Source: Taxawa tesnikishii (nom. ined.)
Lineage: Eukaryota; Ascomycota; Dothideomycetes; Dothideales
Direction: 5' to 3'
Assembly: GCA_030247885.1 (NCBI GenBank)
Contig: JAPDRO010000001.1
Span: 744,001-808,000, forward strand
Length of the DNA: 64,000 bases
Shown: positions 32,801 through 45,858 of the stretch, piece by piece
Numbering within the stretch: position 1 is the stretch's first letter
How the letters are laid out: each line of letters opens with the position of its first letter
Made by a program: the position numbers and the translations under genes
The notes under the pieces: generated by a model
Databases searched by the model: none
Told to the model about the DNA's origin: nothing
The model's input: the letters and a program-made list of their open reading frames with translations, nothing else

Positions 32801-34544
32801 TTAGATCAGAGGGGAGGGGTAGCTGTAAGCTTGCTGGAACTCAGGAGAGACTTCGGAAAGAGTTGACGCTATGGTTGTCGTGGTGCTCTGTCCGCTCACC
32901 GAAAATGGGAAGTCTGCGGAAGTGCTTGCGCTTCCGATGTCCGCGGCCGGCTGGGTGGTACTGTTGTCGAGTTGAGGGAAGACCATGCTCCACTGGCTCA
33001 TGTCCGCAATACCGTCTCTTTTGGCATGGATTGATCTTGGCCGTGCGGGCCTCGCGGTCATGGTGGAAGATACAGGCCTGGGTGCGAAGCCGGAAGTCAT
33101 CAGTGGATAGTCAAGCGGGGACATCTGGTTGGACATAGGAGGCTGGCTCGTCGGAATTGTTGTCTTGGGGTACGATTGATCTTCTTTCAGAACCCTTGTC
33201 AAATGAGAATCAGTGCCCGTGGGCATGTTGGAGCCTAAAGCAGGGGTGCCCCAGAAGGAGGCGGGAAGACTCCAACGCGACGATTGTGAGCCATCACCGG
33301 GATAGACGTTATCGAAGTTGGCGACATCGAGATTGTCTGGTCCGGTGCCCACAAGGTCGGAGCCAGCTTGCGCTTCCGTCGACGCGTGGCGCGCCTCACC
33401 AGTGGTGTCATCACCAGACGGCAATTCATCAATTTCAGAAAGGCTCGCAGAGGATGGATTAGTAAGCGCGGGCTGTCCAGCGCGAACCCAGTCAAAGTTG
33501 TTCCAATCAACGTTGTTCAGGTCGACGTTGCCCCAATCGAATCCTTGATTAGTTGCCTCAATTGCAGACGGCGGCGAGGACCATGAGTTCATTGATGCAA
33601 CCGACTCCGCAGTCTGCGCAGGCAGGTCGTTTTCCGGGAACAGAAATCCGAAGTCCTGCACACTGTTTGATGGGAGACTAGCTGCAGGTTCTGGCAGGCT
33701 GTACGGTGGTAACGGTCCTTGATGGAGGTGAGTATCGCTAGTACGGTGTTGACCGAACGGGCCGAGCTGAGGTGATCCGCTTTCTGACTGCGAAACGCGG
33801 GCATCTTGAGCCAAGTGGCTTGGGATCTGTGACTGCCAGTGTCCCTGAATACCAGATTGGGGTAAAGCTAGGCTGTCCACGGAGCGACGGGCTGCGTTGG
33901 CGTTGGACGTGCCGTGAACCGTATGCGAGCGAGGCATTTTGTACGGCAATCCGCACTCATGAGCGGCATGGTTGTTACGGTGGACTGGTTTGTGATGTCC
34001 GTTAGAAAAACCGTAAGGTAGCCGTCTGACTGCGTCGTGGAAAGACGGGGTTTGCTACGCGAATGAGAGGTCGATTTAAATATGCCTTCCATGTTGTCCT
34101 CCGACGTCTCTTGTTTCAGGGTGGCACACGTACACGGCCCTCCATGCGGGCAGCAGCAACTCAGATCCTCGCCCTGTTCCAGCAATGGATGAAGTTCTTT
34201 CGGGTAATGCTCCCCCAGCTTGTTGGACTCTGCCTTGGCCTCTGCTTCGCGCAGGTGGATACATTTCTCTTTGGAGTTTGCCTTTTCTCCTCCGCAGTCA
34301 CATTTGACGTGTGCTGATCTTTTCTTGCGCTCCTGACGGCAATGCTGACATTGCGTGACAGGGCGGCCTTTCTTGGGCACGAAAGTGAGTTCTCGGTCTA
34401 GACCGAGGTGTCAGCGAGCGGTCCATGGCCGCCGGGAAGATTGGTAGCGTTGCTGCACATACCTGTATGGGTACAACCGCTTACGCGGTGGCCTTTCAGG
34501 CACGACTGGCATGCCCACTTCGTTCCATCTTCCTTGACTACCAT
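32801..34544 (-). CDS. Copper-fist transcription factor
   Basis: Copper-sensing DNA-binding regulator of the Ace1/Mac1/Cuf1 family. Exons 34544-34463 and 34397-32801, about 559 aa; the 65-bp intron joins SGCTHT to DRELTFVPKKGRP. The copper fist is complete at residues 1-63: CQSCLKGHRVSGCTH (zinc ligands), the minor-groove KKGRPVTQC motif and HCRQERKKRSAHVKCDCG. About 60 residues on, the Cys-rich motif CCCPHGGPCTC matches the copper-responsive clusters of this family. The rest is Ser/Pro/Gln-rich, with a tandem DWGNVDLNNVDWNNFDW stretch. The frame breaks in the A run 34006-34010 (plus strand). One added base gives SNGHHKPVHRNNHAAHECGLPYKMPRSHTVHG, the expected family block. Confidence 0.9.
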
Positions 34545-35060
34545 ACCTGTAGGTGGTATGGGATAGGACGGCGTTGCCGGTTGCTAAATCGGAAATGAAA
34601 GCAAAACAATTGAAGAGTGAAACAAATGCTGCGTTAATGCACAGCGGAAGGGGAAAGTATATGCGGATAGAGATGAAGCAGTTCGGAGTAATGAGCTGAT
34701 GGGTATCGTTTGCAGCGGAAAACACGTCGATAATTCCTTTAACGCCTGTTGAATATGGATATAGAGCGGAGAGCGTACGGGGCCTAGACACAGCGACGAG
34801 CGCTGGCCGTTCAAAGGGCCGGGGTTGTCAGTCGTGGGCGACCAAAATAGCTGCTCTCTGTCGTCCAGAGATGTGAAGTGGAAGAGGAAGAGAGGAACTT
34901 GAGCGACGGACAGCTCAGCGCGCGGCCAAGTCGTGGGCGGGCGTGGGCGTGCTAAGCTAGCGCCTGAGGCCTAAATGGCAAAAGGCCTGGCCGGTAGACA
35001 GATGGTCAGCACAGAGACGTGCCGGGAAGTGCCGGGTGATGGGCGATGCCAAGGACAGCA

Positions 35061-35095
35061 GCGATGCGATGCGATGTGATGCGATGCGATGCGAC
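35061..35095. repeat. Degenerate (GCGAT)n pentamer tract
   Basis: About seven units of GCGAT with one T substitution and a degenerate last unit, in the copper-fist upstream region. Confidence 0.8.
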
Positions 35096-36393
35096 GCGAA
35101 TGGAAAACAATCCTGGCCTGCTCTTGGCGATTGATAGATGTGCTTTTGCTTGCAAGTCTAACCAAACCTCCAGTGCCGCTGGCTGGAGACGTCCTTAAAC
35201 TACGCGACTTCTGCCGTGTGCGCTGCGATTGTTTGCGGCCGACACCACCAGCCGGACGAGACCAATGTCACTGCAGGTCCCGAACGGGTAAAATGACGAA
35301 GGTAGGCTGTGCCCTCTCTCCACCGCCCAGCCGTAGCGACACGAACTGCACGATGCTACGTTGGGGAGGAGGATGGCTGGCGTGTAATGATTCTCCGACG
35401 CATGCCCTGCCCGACACCTGCTGTCACAGAGGCATACACAGGCATACACGCTCGACCTCATGCCAGTAAACGTCTTGTCAAGCTGCCAAACCGCTGCGAG
35501 TCGCTCGTTTCGTTGACTTCCTCCGGCAGAACGACTCTGAGCAACGCTGGTCGGTGTAGGTATGCACACGTTTCGTATGACACATTGCCTACTCCGTTGT
35601 TGGGAAAGGAAATTATTCCGCAGGTTGCATCCGTAGAGCGTGGGCGGACAGCCCAGATGGACGACTACATGATCCATCTACGCTCTTGTTGCTCTAGGAA
35701 TCTCGACAACCATACTGAATAGCAGCCGTCTCGTAAACCAGGTATGATAGTCCTGGCGATGCACAAAGGCGATTCATCCTCCCGGGCACTGCTATCGTGG
35801 GGTCTGACAGCCGCGTTTTGCGACACCCTCCTTTTTATCTACTATTGCTACCAGTAGCACAGCATGACTAGCCAAACGGGCTTCACGATGGCTGCTCTGG
35901 CACGGTGGTTTCTCCGCTGTGGCGTTACAATTTCGATCGACTGGTCTATCCCACGACGAAGCATTCCGACTCGGTCGCTAGATACCCTCCGATGCGCCAA
36001 CCGCATTTTCAACGGTTGGTCTCGAACACGTACTGCGAGTTAGCAAGCACCAAAACATGCCTACGTAGGTAGGGTTGTTTCAAGGATATGTTCGGCATGC
36101 GACGCACGAGGGCTGACGTTCGAATGCCCCATCTAGCAGGATGGTGCCTCTCGATGCAGTAGTACCTGACAGTGGGTAACAAGTATCATACACTCTCTGT
36201 AACCATCTCTGCATCTCGTGCCACATGCCGAGTACGGCTGGCTGTGTAGACGTCCAACAACTGCCCAGGGCAGTACAGGCCTAGATCAGGCTTGGTTGCC
36301 ATCTTGTAGGCACCGATTGAGCTTCTAAAGTGCAACATGTGTTGCCTCGGATGCGTATTGTTGTCGTTCCCACTGCTTACCGCAGCGTAGCTG

Positions 36394-36460
36394 TAGGCAT
36401 AGGCATAGGCATAGGCATAGGCATAGGCATAGGCATAGGCATAGGCATAGGCATAGGCAT
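36394..36460. repeat. (TAGGCA)n hexanucleotide array
   Basis: Eleven nearly perfect hexamers in tandem, about 0.5 kb before the Zn2Cys6 gene. Its perfection suggests recent expansion. The unit is not the TTAGGG telomere repeat. Confidence 0.9.
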
Positions 36461-36969
36461 GGGATAGACAAACCACGATCCGACGTATTGAGAATTCAGG
36501 AAGTCCTCGGCGATGCTACCTTCCACAATGTGTTCGGATATACAACAGCAGGGAGGTTGCAGAGTGTCTCCCTCATTCTCCTGTCAGTGCGCAGGTGAAG
36601 ACGGCGGAGACTTTGGAAGGGGCTCATGAGACAAGGAATCACGGCGTAGAGGTTTTTCCGGTCATCCTGACGACAGCTCCTCAAGGCGTGTGATCGAGCT
36701 TCCGACAGTAGACCGAAATCATCGTTCAGGCAAAATGTTGATTGACCTTCGAATTGTGAAGACGGCAGAGTTGCTGCCATATCGGCCAACAAGGGAAGCC
36801 TCGCTTAGACCATCGCGGTTCCAAACCGATCCTGTGCATACAACGCCCATACCTATACATCCGCGAAAGGCCGTCACGAGTTGAGTCGCGTGTTGCCGTC
36901 CGCCATAGAACATGACGCGCCGCTATATTCAATTTGCTTAACACATGAGAGTGTCGCATAACACCCAGC

Positions 36970-39457
36970 ATGAGTTCTGGCCAGAGCTACCCTTCGCCGA
37001 CACAAGCGCACACTTCCAGCACAGCCGGGCCCTTCTACAACCAGCGTAATGCCGAGCGGACACCTCCACCATCGCAGCAACACGCGCCGCGGCCAGATGA
37101 ACGTATCGATGACATGCAGCTACGTGCAGACCTATCCAGGTCACTTGCGCCTGGTTTAGGAGATTCGACTCATCCCCCACCTCATCAGCATGAGCAGCGA
37201 ACACCGCAACACCAGCCTCACCATGCCCCAGGACAGCAGGATGCTCATGCGCGCTTTATGCAGACGGTGCTACACGAACAGAACCACGCGAGCCCGCCAG
37301 ACCATCACGCACAAGATTCCGCGAACAGGGCAAGAGACAAGAGGACGAAGGTGTCGAGAGCTTGCGACGAGTGCAGAAGGAAGAAGGCGCGTTCGTGTGA
37401 AACTGTTGTCGCGCGTGTTTTGGAGGCTGACACACGCTCCACAGATTCGCTGCGACGCGATAAATGAGACCGGTCAAGAGCCTTGTACAAACTGCAAGCG
37501 CACCGGCGCTATATGCGCCTTTAGCAGACAGCCCATGAAACGCGGACCAAGCAAGGGCTATATCAAAGAGCTCGCGGATCGCCTGCATACGCTGGAAAAC
37601 CAAATTCAACCTCACCAAGTGCAGCCACTTCAGGCTGAAATGCAGTACATCCAGCAGAGATTGGCCGAAGAAGGCGTGCATCAAGGCCCTAACATGCAAG
37701 GGTACGCTTCTCCTCCAGCGCAAGCTGGTCGCAAGCGGACGCACTCCGTGTCAGAGAACTCGCATGAGCAGCCCTCCAGGCCCTCATATTCAAACGAATA
37801 CTCGGGCAATACATCAAGATCTACGCCCTTTGAACCACTTCCCGCACCGCAAAACATGCAGCCACCGCCTCGTACTCCTCAACCACAGAGTGATGGTCGG
37901 CCTGCGTTACCACCACCACCTCCGCAGCTACCGCCACCATCCAACGTTGGCTTGCAACCCTTCTTTAAGTACGGAGGTGATACCGGTCGAAGGGAAAGCA
38001 TCAGCATCCCTTATGAATCCGACGCAATTGCTGGCTCGAGCGTTGTTGACTGGGATGAAGCTGTAATTGACGAGTACGGGGGCACCTGCCACTTTCACAC
38101 TAAGCAAATATGCTAACCACTATAGGTATTACCGTCTGATACACCAGACATTTCCGCTACTTCCTCACTCGAAGCACAGGTTAAGGTTACGCTTGGCTGA
38201 CTGTCCCTTGTCTCTTCGACAAGCGTTTTTGACTGCCTTGGAGGGACTGATGCGAACGTTCCCGACTTCTTCTCTACGAGCCAGCCAGACATACTCGCCG
38301 GCCATGAAGCGAGCGGCCGAGCTCTTGGCAAGCTATCCATTCGAAAACCCAGCTACCCATACTACATGCACCAATTTAGTATATCTTCAGACGTTGCTAT
38401 TGATGGCACTTGAGTCTGATAATCACGGTCCCGCGACAATTAGGGGTCAAGCTGGACCTTCCAGAGCCGAGTGGCTTGGTCGAGCCGCTGGCGTTGCGGG
38501 ACAACTGGAGATCAATCTTGTCAGACCTCGTGAACGTTTCGTTACCGAGGGGATCCCGACTCAGAAGAGAGGCTAGCCAGGCGTGTTTGGTGGGTACTCT
38601 TCATTCTGGATCGATGGCATGCCTCCAGCACCGCAGACCTCTTGAAACTTCCCGAAAATAGTGTCGTGCTCCTTCCAGAGGATCAGATTCTGCTTGGTGA
38701 ATCTACCTATCACCTCGCTCGTCTTTCATTCATTATCGGCCATCTTGCAGCCATACTCACGACAACCAAAACACCCGAGACCAACATCATGGCGCCATCG
38801 AACCCGGCCTCGCAGCTCCTCGGCCTTACTCTCGCCGGTGAGATTGATCGCTTTCGGGAATCCGTTGAGAGCGTCTGGGGCTCTCTTAACCTCGTCCACC
38901 TCTCCTACCATCACTGTCACCTCCTAATCAAGCGTCTGAACCCGACGACCGAACCAACCGAACTGATTGGTCACGCGCTGAAGGTGGCCACGGTGCTCAA
39001 CCAGCGTCAAACACCAATCACGCCGCTGAACCACCATTTCGCCGCTCTGTCCGCCATGACGCTGTGCGAGCTCGTTGACGTCGACAAGACACGCACCGAC
39101 GCCATTCGCGGCATTGAGCAAATCTCCGAAGCCCTCGGACTCGGCCGCGGCATCTCGGGCCACGAAGAGAGCACAGGCTGGGACTCTGCTATCCGTGAAC
39201 TTGTGCTAAAGAAGAAGGCGAGATTGCAAGCCGTTGCAGGTAGTGGTACGGATGGAATGAGGCCGGTGGTGGCCGGGCTGCAGCATCTGGCGGATGCGGC
39301 GGCCAAGGAGGGCGCGCCGCCTAGCGCAGCAGAAGGTAATGTTGCGGCCACGGCGGTGGGTAATGGTTCGGACAAGCAGACTAAGTTCGATCCGACGATG
39401 TTGACGAGGTATGGGTACTTGACTGCACTGGGCCAAGGCATGTTTCACGCGAGGTAG
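36970..39457 (+). CDS. Zn2Cys6 transcription factor, Rgt1-like
   Basis: Fungal zinc-cluster regulator. Exons 36970-37386, 37445-38073 and 38126-39457, about 792 aa. The Gln/His/Pro-rich N-terminus (139 aa) ends in SRACDECRRKK. Exon 2 continues IRCDA...PCTNCKRTGAICAF, giving C-x2-C-x6-C-x10-C-x2-C-x6-C, then MKRGPSKGYIKELADRLHTLE (linker and coiled coil). The middle homology region starts YYRLIHQTFPLLP and includes RRVWWVLFILDRWHASST and LLGESTYHLARLS. The RGPSKGYI linker is characteristic of Rgt1-type glucose-response factors; that assignment is inference. Intron 1 (58 bp) appears to have a GC donor. Intron 2 has a textbook TGCTAAC branch site. The frame breaks in the G run 38549-38552; one added G gives GDPDSEERLARRVWWVL. 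Confidence 0.88.
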
Positions 39458-41868
39458 ATGTGCGCTGGGCGGCCCGCGTGCGGTCGATTGCACTCATGAA
39501 AGGACCATGGAGGGGAAACATACAGCTCATGGCATTGCTGGACAGATGGCTGTACGTACAAAAGAAATGCATAGACAACACACAGTTGACCTTCCATTTT
39601 CCCTTCTCCTTGGATGCTACGCAGGGTTGTCCGGCGAAATACTCGGTGTCGCTGTCGCCAGCTGCATATTCGAAGTTGCTGCTGAGTGGCTAGTCTTCCA
39701 GTTTGTGTTTTATGGCATTGACGAGCAGTCACATATCCGGAACATCGCACACAGAAGGAGAAAGTTTGTCATACTAAGATCCACAGGGGCAACGGATCAA
39801 GTATTCGTCGGCGCCGACAGAGTGTCTATTCGTCCTTTCCTTTTGTGAGGCCGGAAGGCTGATCTGGACGGAACCCCGTTGAAGGATGTTATTGTATATG
39901 TATGTCTCATTACAGTGAAAAAATTTGACCACATTCCTCCTTCACCGCTTCCACTAACGTGGCCTTGTCAAGGTTTTATACGTGTTGCTCTCTTCCTTCA
40001 TCGTCTTCTTCTTGCGACAAGCGGCTGTGGTCGGTACTCCGTCAAGATACCGACCAGTTGAGTTCCGTTGATCGCGATCGGTCATGAGCAGCTGGTTATG
40101 AAAAGAATGCTCAAACACTTGGCAACTCCGAGAAATATAGAGAAGACTCTCTGCCGTCCCTGCTGTGCTATTCTGCAGAAGAGATTCTGCGTATGAACTT
40201 TGAGAACATCAAAGCTACAGAGATGCCCGCTTGGTCCCTCCTGGGGTCTGTTGACAATGCACAGAACTGATACAATATCTCACCGAGCGTACAGACGTAA
40301 GGTGGTCATGTTGTCATCACGTGCGTTGTGAGAAGGCGCGAACGACAACAGTCTTACCAATTGGAATCATGTCAATGGTCGTTTTTGTTCCATACGATAG
40401 TCGAGTTGTCTTGGTATAGCTGTATTGTTGCATCACGCCCAACACACGTGAAAAGTCACAATATTCGTACTTGCGATTAGCATGGCAAGACGCTGTGACT
40501 CTGTCCAATATGTGCTGCTTCCTACCATTGTTCTTCAGAATAGCTGACGTGTCGCACCTTTTCGCTTCCAGCAGCGCAGCAACGAAGAGTTGCGGTAGGC
40601 TGTATGGTGAAATTTATGCTCAAAGAGAAACAACGCACTTACTAGTTCCGAGTGGAAGCACAAAGAATTACCCTGCCGTTGAAGCAGCACATTCCTCGAA
40701 ACTACCTTCGTCAAGGAGACGAACTCAACGATTTTCGACCCTGAGGTTCGGTACCACCTCTTGAGTCTATCCCAGCGCAGCAAAGGTTTGGTAGCACTTC
40801 GCCTGCTTGTAGTATCTCCTGCTACCCGAGCCACCATCGAAATGTGTCATCGCAAATACACAGCACACGATTTCCCCCATACCAAGAACACGTACAGCAT
40901 ATGTAACCTTGCAGGAGATTCTAATCACGCTGAACATACAACATCATGATCTCCCTCACTCGCTGTGCCCTTTGCATCCCGGACCCCAGCTTGGTCAGTA
41001 TGTCCTTCGGCGCTGTTGGCAAGGATACGGTTGCAATCACCGACACTGGCGACTTACAGTACTGTTTCGCCAGGCCTGTGTTAGGGTTGATTGTGATTCC
41101 GGAGCATGAGGGTGCTTGTCAAGAGAAGGATCGCCAAGGTGGAGCAGATGGCCTGGGAGACGACGGGAAAGAAGATGTGGGAGCATTCCAGGGAGGATGC
41201 CAGGGAGGATGCCAGGAAAAAGCAGTGTGGCAAAACCATGTTTCGCTACAGAAGCTCGGATGGAGATGGTGGCTGGAATGAGGCCAAGCACACGGTCTAC
41301 GCTACGGAGCGGGAGGCCGGTCGATGTGAACCAGAACGAGTGAACAGTGAAGAGGCATCTTTGCCGAATTTCCTGTGGTAGCGAAAGTTGATGTTCTCTC
41401 AGCTTCACCTACACCTTCTACAATATCGTCAAACCTTCACCAAAACGGACCGACCACGAACTATGAATCTTTACACAAACACGGACAAAAAACAGGTAAG
41501 ATGAAGAGATGTATAGAAGAACATGAACGGAAGACGCGCATCGTCGTCGGCATTTGATCGGCACTGCATCTCCCTAAGCTGTCAGCTCCGTGCTTGCCGT
41601 GGTGACACGGTTCACGCCAATAGCGAACGAAACCAATTATGTGGATCATCACCTTGTTGTTCCAAAACTACTCTGACCACCGCAACCAGGAGCTTCAGAA
41701 ATCTGTGTGTCTTGTCTGTAGTCCAAACTTCCTGTTCGACGGAGCACTTGCGCCATAGCACCCCGCAAAGGAATTTATTGTAATGTTTATCGCCTGGTCG
41801 AAGTCGCCTTGATCCACTACCCAGCTCCAAGGAAGGACACTGCCACAGCTGGATTACCGCAGCAGAAG
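39458..41868. other. Intergenic region, no supported gene
   Basis: About 2.4 kb. Open frames around 40946-41381 contain a short GGATGCCAGG duplication (41191-41218) and no recognisable domain, so I do not call them genes. I see no RNA gene, repeat array or mobile-element end. It may hold a lineage-specific or non-coding transcript. Confidence 0.35.
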
Positions 41869-43292
41869 ATGTTCTCATCCCGTCTCGTAGATCACCAGAG
41901 CTGGTCAGGTAGCTTGACTTACATCGCAGCCCTGGCGCAGCTTGTCCGCAGTATCGAGGACGGGCTAGGTGTACCTGTGGCCAATGACACCATTCAAGAT
42001 GTTGGCCAGCAGTGCTTGCACATCATCAGAGATAGGCCGGATGAAGTGATTCGTCTTGCACAAAAGAAGTTGCATACCTGGCCTTATGCGGAAGTACCGA
42101 ACTGTTGGAGGCGTCTTTACGAGGAAGCTAGTCTCTGGAAGGCTATTCAACTGATCCAACACCAGCTCGACTCCCACATCCACGGTCAGTCTGCCCGAAA
42201 GCGGAAGAGAAATGGCACCGTCGCCGATGCACGGCATGATCATACGGAGCCAGAGGATTGGGTTGCTGACGCAGCAAGGCCATTGGACATGGCGATCATC
42301 CTCACAGGATCTCCTGGGCGCAAAGACCTCATCATGAAAGTGTTCGATTCGTTACAACGTTACCTAGTAACCATAGACGATATCGACCAGCATTTCCTAA
42401 AGACTGGTCAGAAGAGCATATGCCCTTCACAGTGTCTCATACCTTCACCGCGACAGCGAGACCACCCAGTATGATCCAATTCCAGACACATCTGGATCTG
42501 AAGGGCACACCGTTGTTCATGGAACATGTCATCTCGACTTGGCCCGCATTACTAGGATCAGATCGCAATTGGCGCAATCCACAATATCTATTGAAATCTA
42601 CGCTCGGTGGACGTCGGCTAGTCCCAATCGAACTTGGACGCAGCTACACCGACGAGGGCTGGGGACAGAAGATAATGACGTTCGCCGAATACATGCGCAA
42701 CCATCTCCTGCAGCCGGACCCGGAGCAGACGGGTTATCTTGCACAGCATGACCTTTTCGCGCAAATACCGAGTCTAATGGCAGACACCATGGCGCCGGAT
42801 TACTGCTACACAGAGCCTCCGCGGAACCGGGAAAGGAACAAGACTCAACCTATTCTCGACGAGCCTTTGCGCAATGCTTGGTTTGGGCCCATGAGCACCA
42901 TCAGTCCCTTGCACACAGATCCTTATCACAACATTTTCTGCCAGGTCGTAGGTTCCAAGTACATCCGCTTGTATGCACCGTCCGAGACGCCCAAACTCTA
43001 TCCAAGAAGCATCGACGAGGCTGGCGTCAACATGGAGAACACCTCAAATGTGGACATTGAACTGGCGATGAAGATATTCGACGGAGATCTGTATTACCCT
43101 TTGAAGCCGCCCAAGATTGAAGACGCGGAGAAGAAAAGAGCAGAGTTCGATGCGCGGTTCCCCCTTTTCAGGAAAGCAAAGTTTGTCGAGGGCATTCTTC
43201 ATTCTGGTGACTGCCTCTACATCCCAGCCGGGTGGTGGCACTACATGGAAAGTCTGCAAACGAGCTTCAGCGTAAGCTTCTGGTGGAATTGA
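41869..43292 (+). CDS. JmjC-domain dioxygenase, JMJD5/KDM8-like
   Basis: Fe(II)/2-oxoglutarate oxygenase with a JmjC domain, probably a protein hydroxylase or demethylase of the JMJD5 branch. Single exon, about 474 aa, starting at the first ATG (MFSSRLVDHQSW). An alpha-helical N-terminal half (WRRLYEEASLWKAIQLI) matches the helical region of that family. The catalytic half has TPLFMEHVISTWPAL and RLVPIELGRSYTDEGWGQKIMTF, then PLHTDPYHNIFCQVVGSKYIRLY (HxD iron ligands plus the Lys for 2-oxoglutarate) and GDCLYIPAGWWHY (distal His). The frame breaks in the A run 42399-42401; one added A yields HFLKDWSEEHMPFTVSHTF. A basic ARKRKRNG patch near residue 110 could be a nuclear signal. Confidence 0.87.
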
Positions 43293-45858
43293 TTTTGCCG
43301 GTGGACTACCTTCAGCTCAGACCTCAAGACGACAAGGTCCAGCATCCCTGAAGAACCCGAAGTCAGTTCGTTCTTCGTTGAGATTGTTGTTGTTCTGCTG
43401 TACGCGCTAGAGTAGTATGTACCATAGGCACTAGCTCAGGACCACATCATAAAACTGATTTTTAGCCGGCACTCATAGTTACCAGTGTCTATCCTCCGCT
43501 TCTGATCCGGCAATTGCACATTCCCCAAAAGGAACAGACGCCGTGAATCCGCATCCCGAGGGAGGTTCATCAGGTGAACCCTAAAAGCCAAGGAGAACGC
43601 CCCTGCACGCACCAATCGCTCCACGGAGCCTCAGCTAATAATAAGGTTTATGCCTTGGAGATGAAAAGATAAGATTACTCGATAAGGTTCTGAGCCTTGG
43701 GTACGTACCTTGAGGCTGACATGCGTTAGCTTGTCACCATTCACACGGTCCGCTTGCACAAGCTCTCCTTGAATGTGATCTGCCATCAATGGGCCGGATA
43801 AGTTCCGTCGATTGTCTGTTAATCTGTCGGAGACAAGGAAGTCGGCAGTTTAGTAGCTGGGACTTGGGAACAAGCACATGATTGGTTAGGACGGATGTTA
43901 CCAATCTCCATGTTGCTGCTACTGAATGTTACTCACTTACTATCAACGTTACTGCGATTTTAGGACGTGTTAGTAAAACCTATAGCCTACCTTCAAGTTA
44001 GCATACATACTCGTATGCACGTATCGAGTCTCAAACGATGCAGATGTTCATCAGGTATGATGTGCACGTAACTCGTCCCGGACGGGTATAGGGGCAGGCC
44101 GTTACTAGCGGCATATCTACTAATTGTAAACAACGACTATTAGCACTCGAGTGTTGCTAATACCCGCCGTATTGTTGAGGGCAGAGGGAGGATCTTGCTT
44201 GGTTTTTGTTGTGGAAATATCATTATTTCGGAAATACGTTATGGATGGTATAAGACGCACGGATCAGTAACTGTACAGAATTCGAGAAGGGCCGGCTGCG
44301 GCTGACCGTACCGTAAGGACTTTCACCGGCGCTATAGTTCGCCATCAACGCCGCTGTTTGAAAACCACGGCCCGTTCTCAACTCTCTTTCAACTCCCTTC
44401 TCCACATTCCAGCTGCGGGAAGCCCCAAGGCCCCGTCCAGACCTGAAGCGGAGACTCATCTTCGGCATTCATGACCAAAGCGAAGTTCAAGTAACTCGTA
44501 GTCTGCGGCGATCACGTCTCCTCGATGCGACTCGTGACCGTTTCCAGTCAAAGTCACTCTGTCACCAGTCTCCACGTCGTCGTGTCGATCAGGAGGAGAG
44601 AAAAAAGTTCCGTTACGTACTTGTGCCTCGGTACCGCGGCATTACCGACATCCTGGTAAGCTAAAGAACGGGAGATGATCGACAGTACCACCATCGGAGC
44701 ATCGGAGCTGTGCCTTGTTTGTTTGGGTTTGATGGCTGACTTCCTGACCACTAGAATCTTCACAGAACGCACCTCTATGACAGGGCACAATCCATCTGAC
44801 TCGTTGCACGGGATAGAGCTCTTCGAGAATCGTACAGGTGCAGGAAAGTCGCCGAGGACCCAGTTTTCGATTGGTTGGCCGCCTTTCTTTTCTTTAACTT
44901 CGGGACTTGGTCTGCATGTCCACGACTGCGAGTGCCGGGTACAGAATCCAGATTCCCATGGGCTGGGTGTGCACTTACGTGTTCGCCCGGCGGACTTCTC
45001 ACATACCGGTGAGATCCCGATGTGGACATCTCACCGACCTTTGTGAATCGTGCGCGTGAGCCGCAGGAAGCCACCTAAACCCGCAGCACAGTCTGTTGCG
45101 CCATAACGTGAGCGGGCATGAATCGCATGTCCAGATTCCAGGAGTCGATGTTGCAACCCGGGAACAAGACGGGACAGTTGCCAACAGGAAGAAGGCGGGA
45201 TCTTGCCCATCAAAGCAAGCACATGCGCAATCTCGAAGTTATTAGCGGAGGGCACAACATTTCTCTAGCGCCGGCGAGGCGCGCAGCTTGACACACCCAC
45301 AACAAAGGATTAGGTCAAGAGGTACAATTTGAGGCGCAACTAGAGGCTGCGATAGTGGAAATGTAGATAAAACGCCACCATGCGAGAGGACGGAAAAGGA
45401 AAACACTCAACGAAGGGCCGCGGGACCTGATGCCGCTCTAATGCCGGTAATGCAGAACAGAGCAAAGATGAGAAACAGAACCACGCTCCCAGGGTATCTT
45501 GCGCTAAAAGTAGGAACGAAGGCAGAACAAGAACAGCAACCAGCGCCGTGCAAGTACTTGTGGACGTCAGATGACACTCGCGGAGAAAGAAGCTAGAGAA
45601 AGAAACAGACAAAACAAGTCCACGCCAAACGGGTATCTTGGTAATCGAGAAAGCCAGGAAAAACAACCAAAGACCGATCTGACAAAGGAGATTCCGTGAG
45701 GGTATTTGGTGTAGGCCAGTGAAGACCATCAAAACACAGATAGGAAAACAACCCTTAGGCGCGAGCTGGTATTACCCGCATCCCCATCCTGCCACTATTC
45801 TCCATGCGATGCTCCTTTCCCGACGCCAAGAGTGACCGGAGATGGAAGTCGTGCTTGC
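43293..45858. other. Convergent intergenic region
   Basis: About 2.6 kb, locally AT-richer (43850-44200), between the convergent JmjC and bZIP genes. I see no supported coding sequence, repeat array or RNA gene. 3' UTRs cannot account for all of it. Confidence 0.35.

Larger units (their letters stand above)
34545..36969. other. Long divergent promoter region between two transcription factors
   Basis: About 2.4 kb between the copper-fist (-) and Zn2Cys6 (+) genes. No supported gene. It holds a degenerate GCGAT pentamer tract (35061-35095) and a TAGGCA hexamer array (36394-36460). Long upstream regions are common for fungal regulators. Confidence 0.45.

Noticed and set aside
36394-36460. Array resembling a CRISPR or telomere repeat
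   Set aside because: Six-base units with no spacers; the unit TAGGCA is not the fungal TTAGGG telomere motif.
40946-41381. Possible small gene around 41 kb
   Set aside because: Overlapping frames share a short internal duplication, lack family features and have no convincing splice structure.
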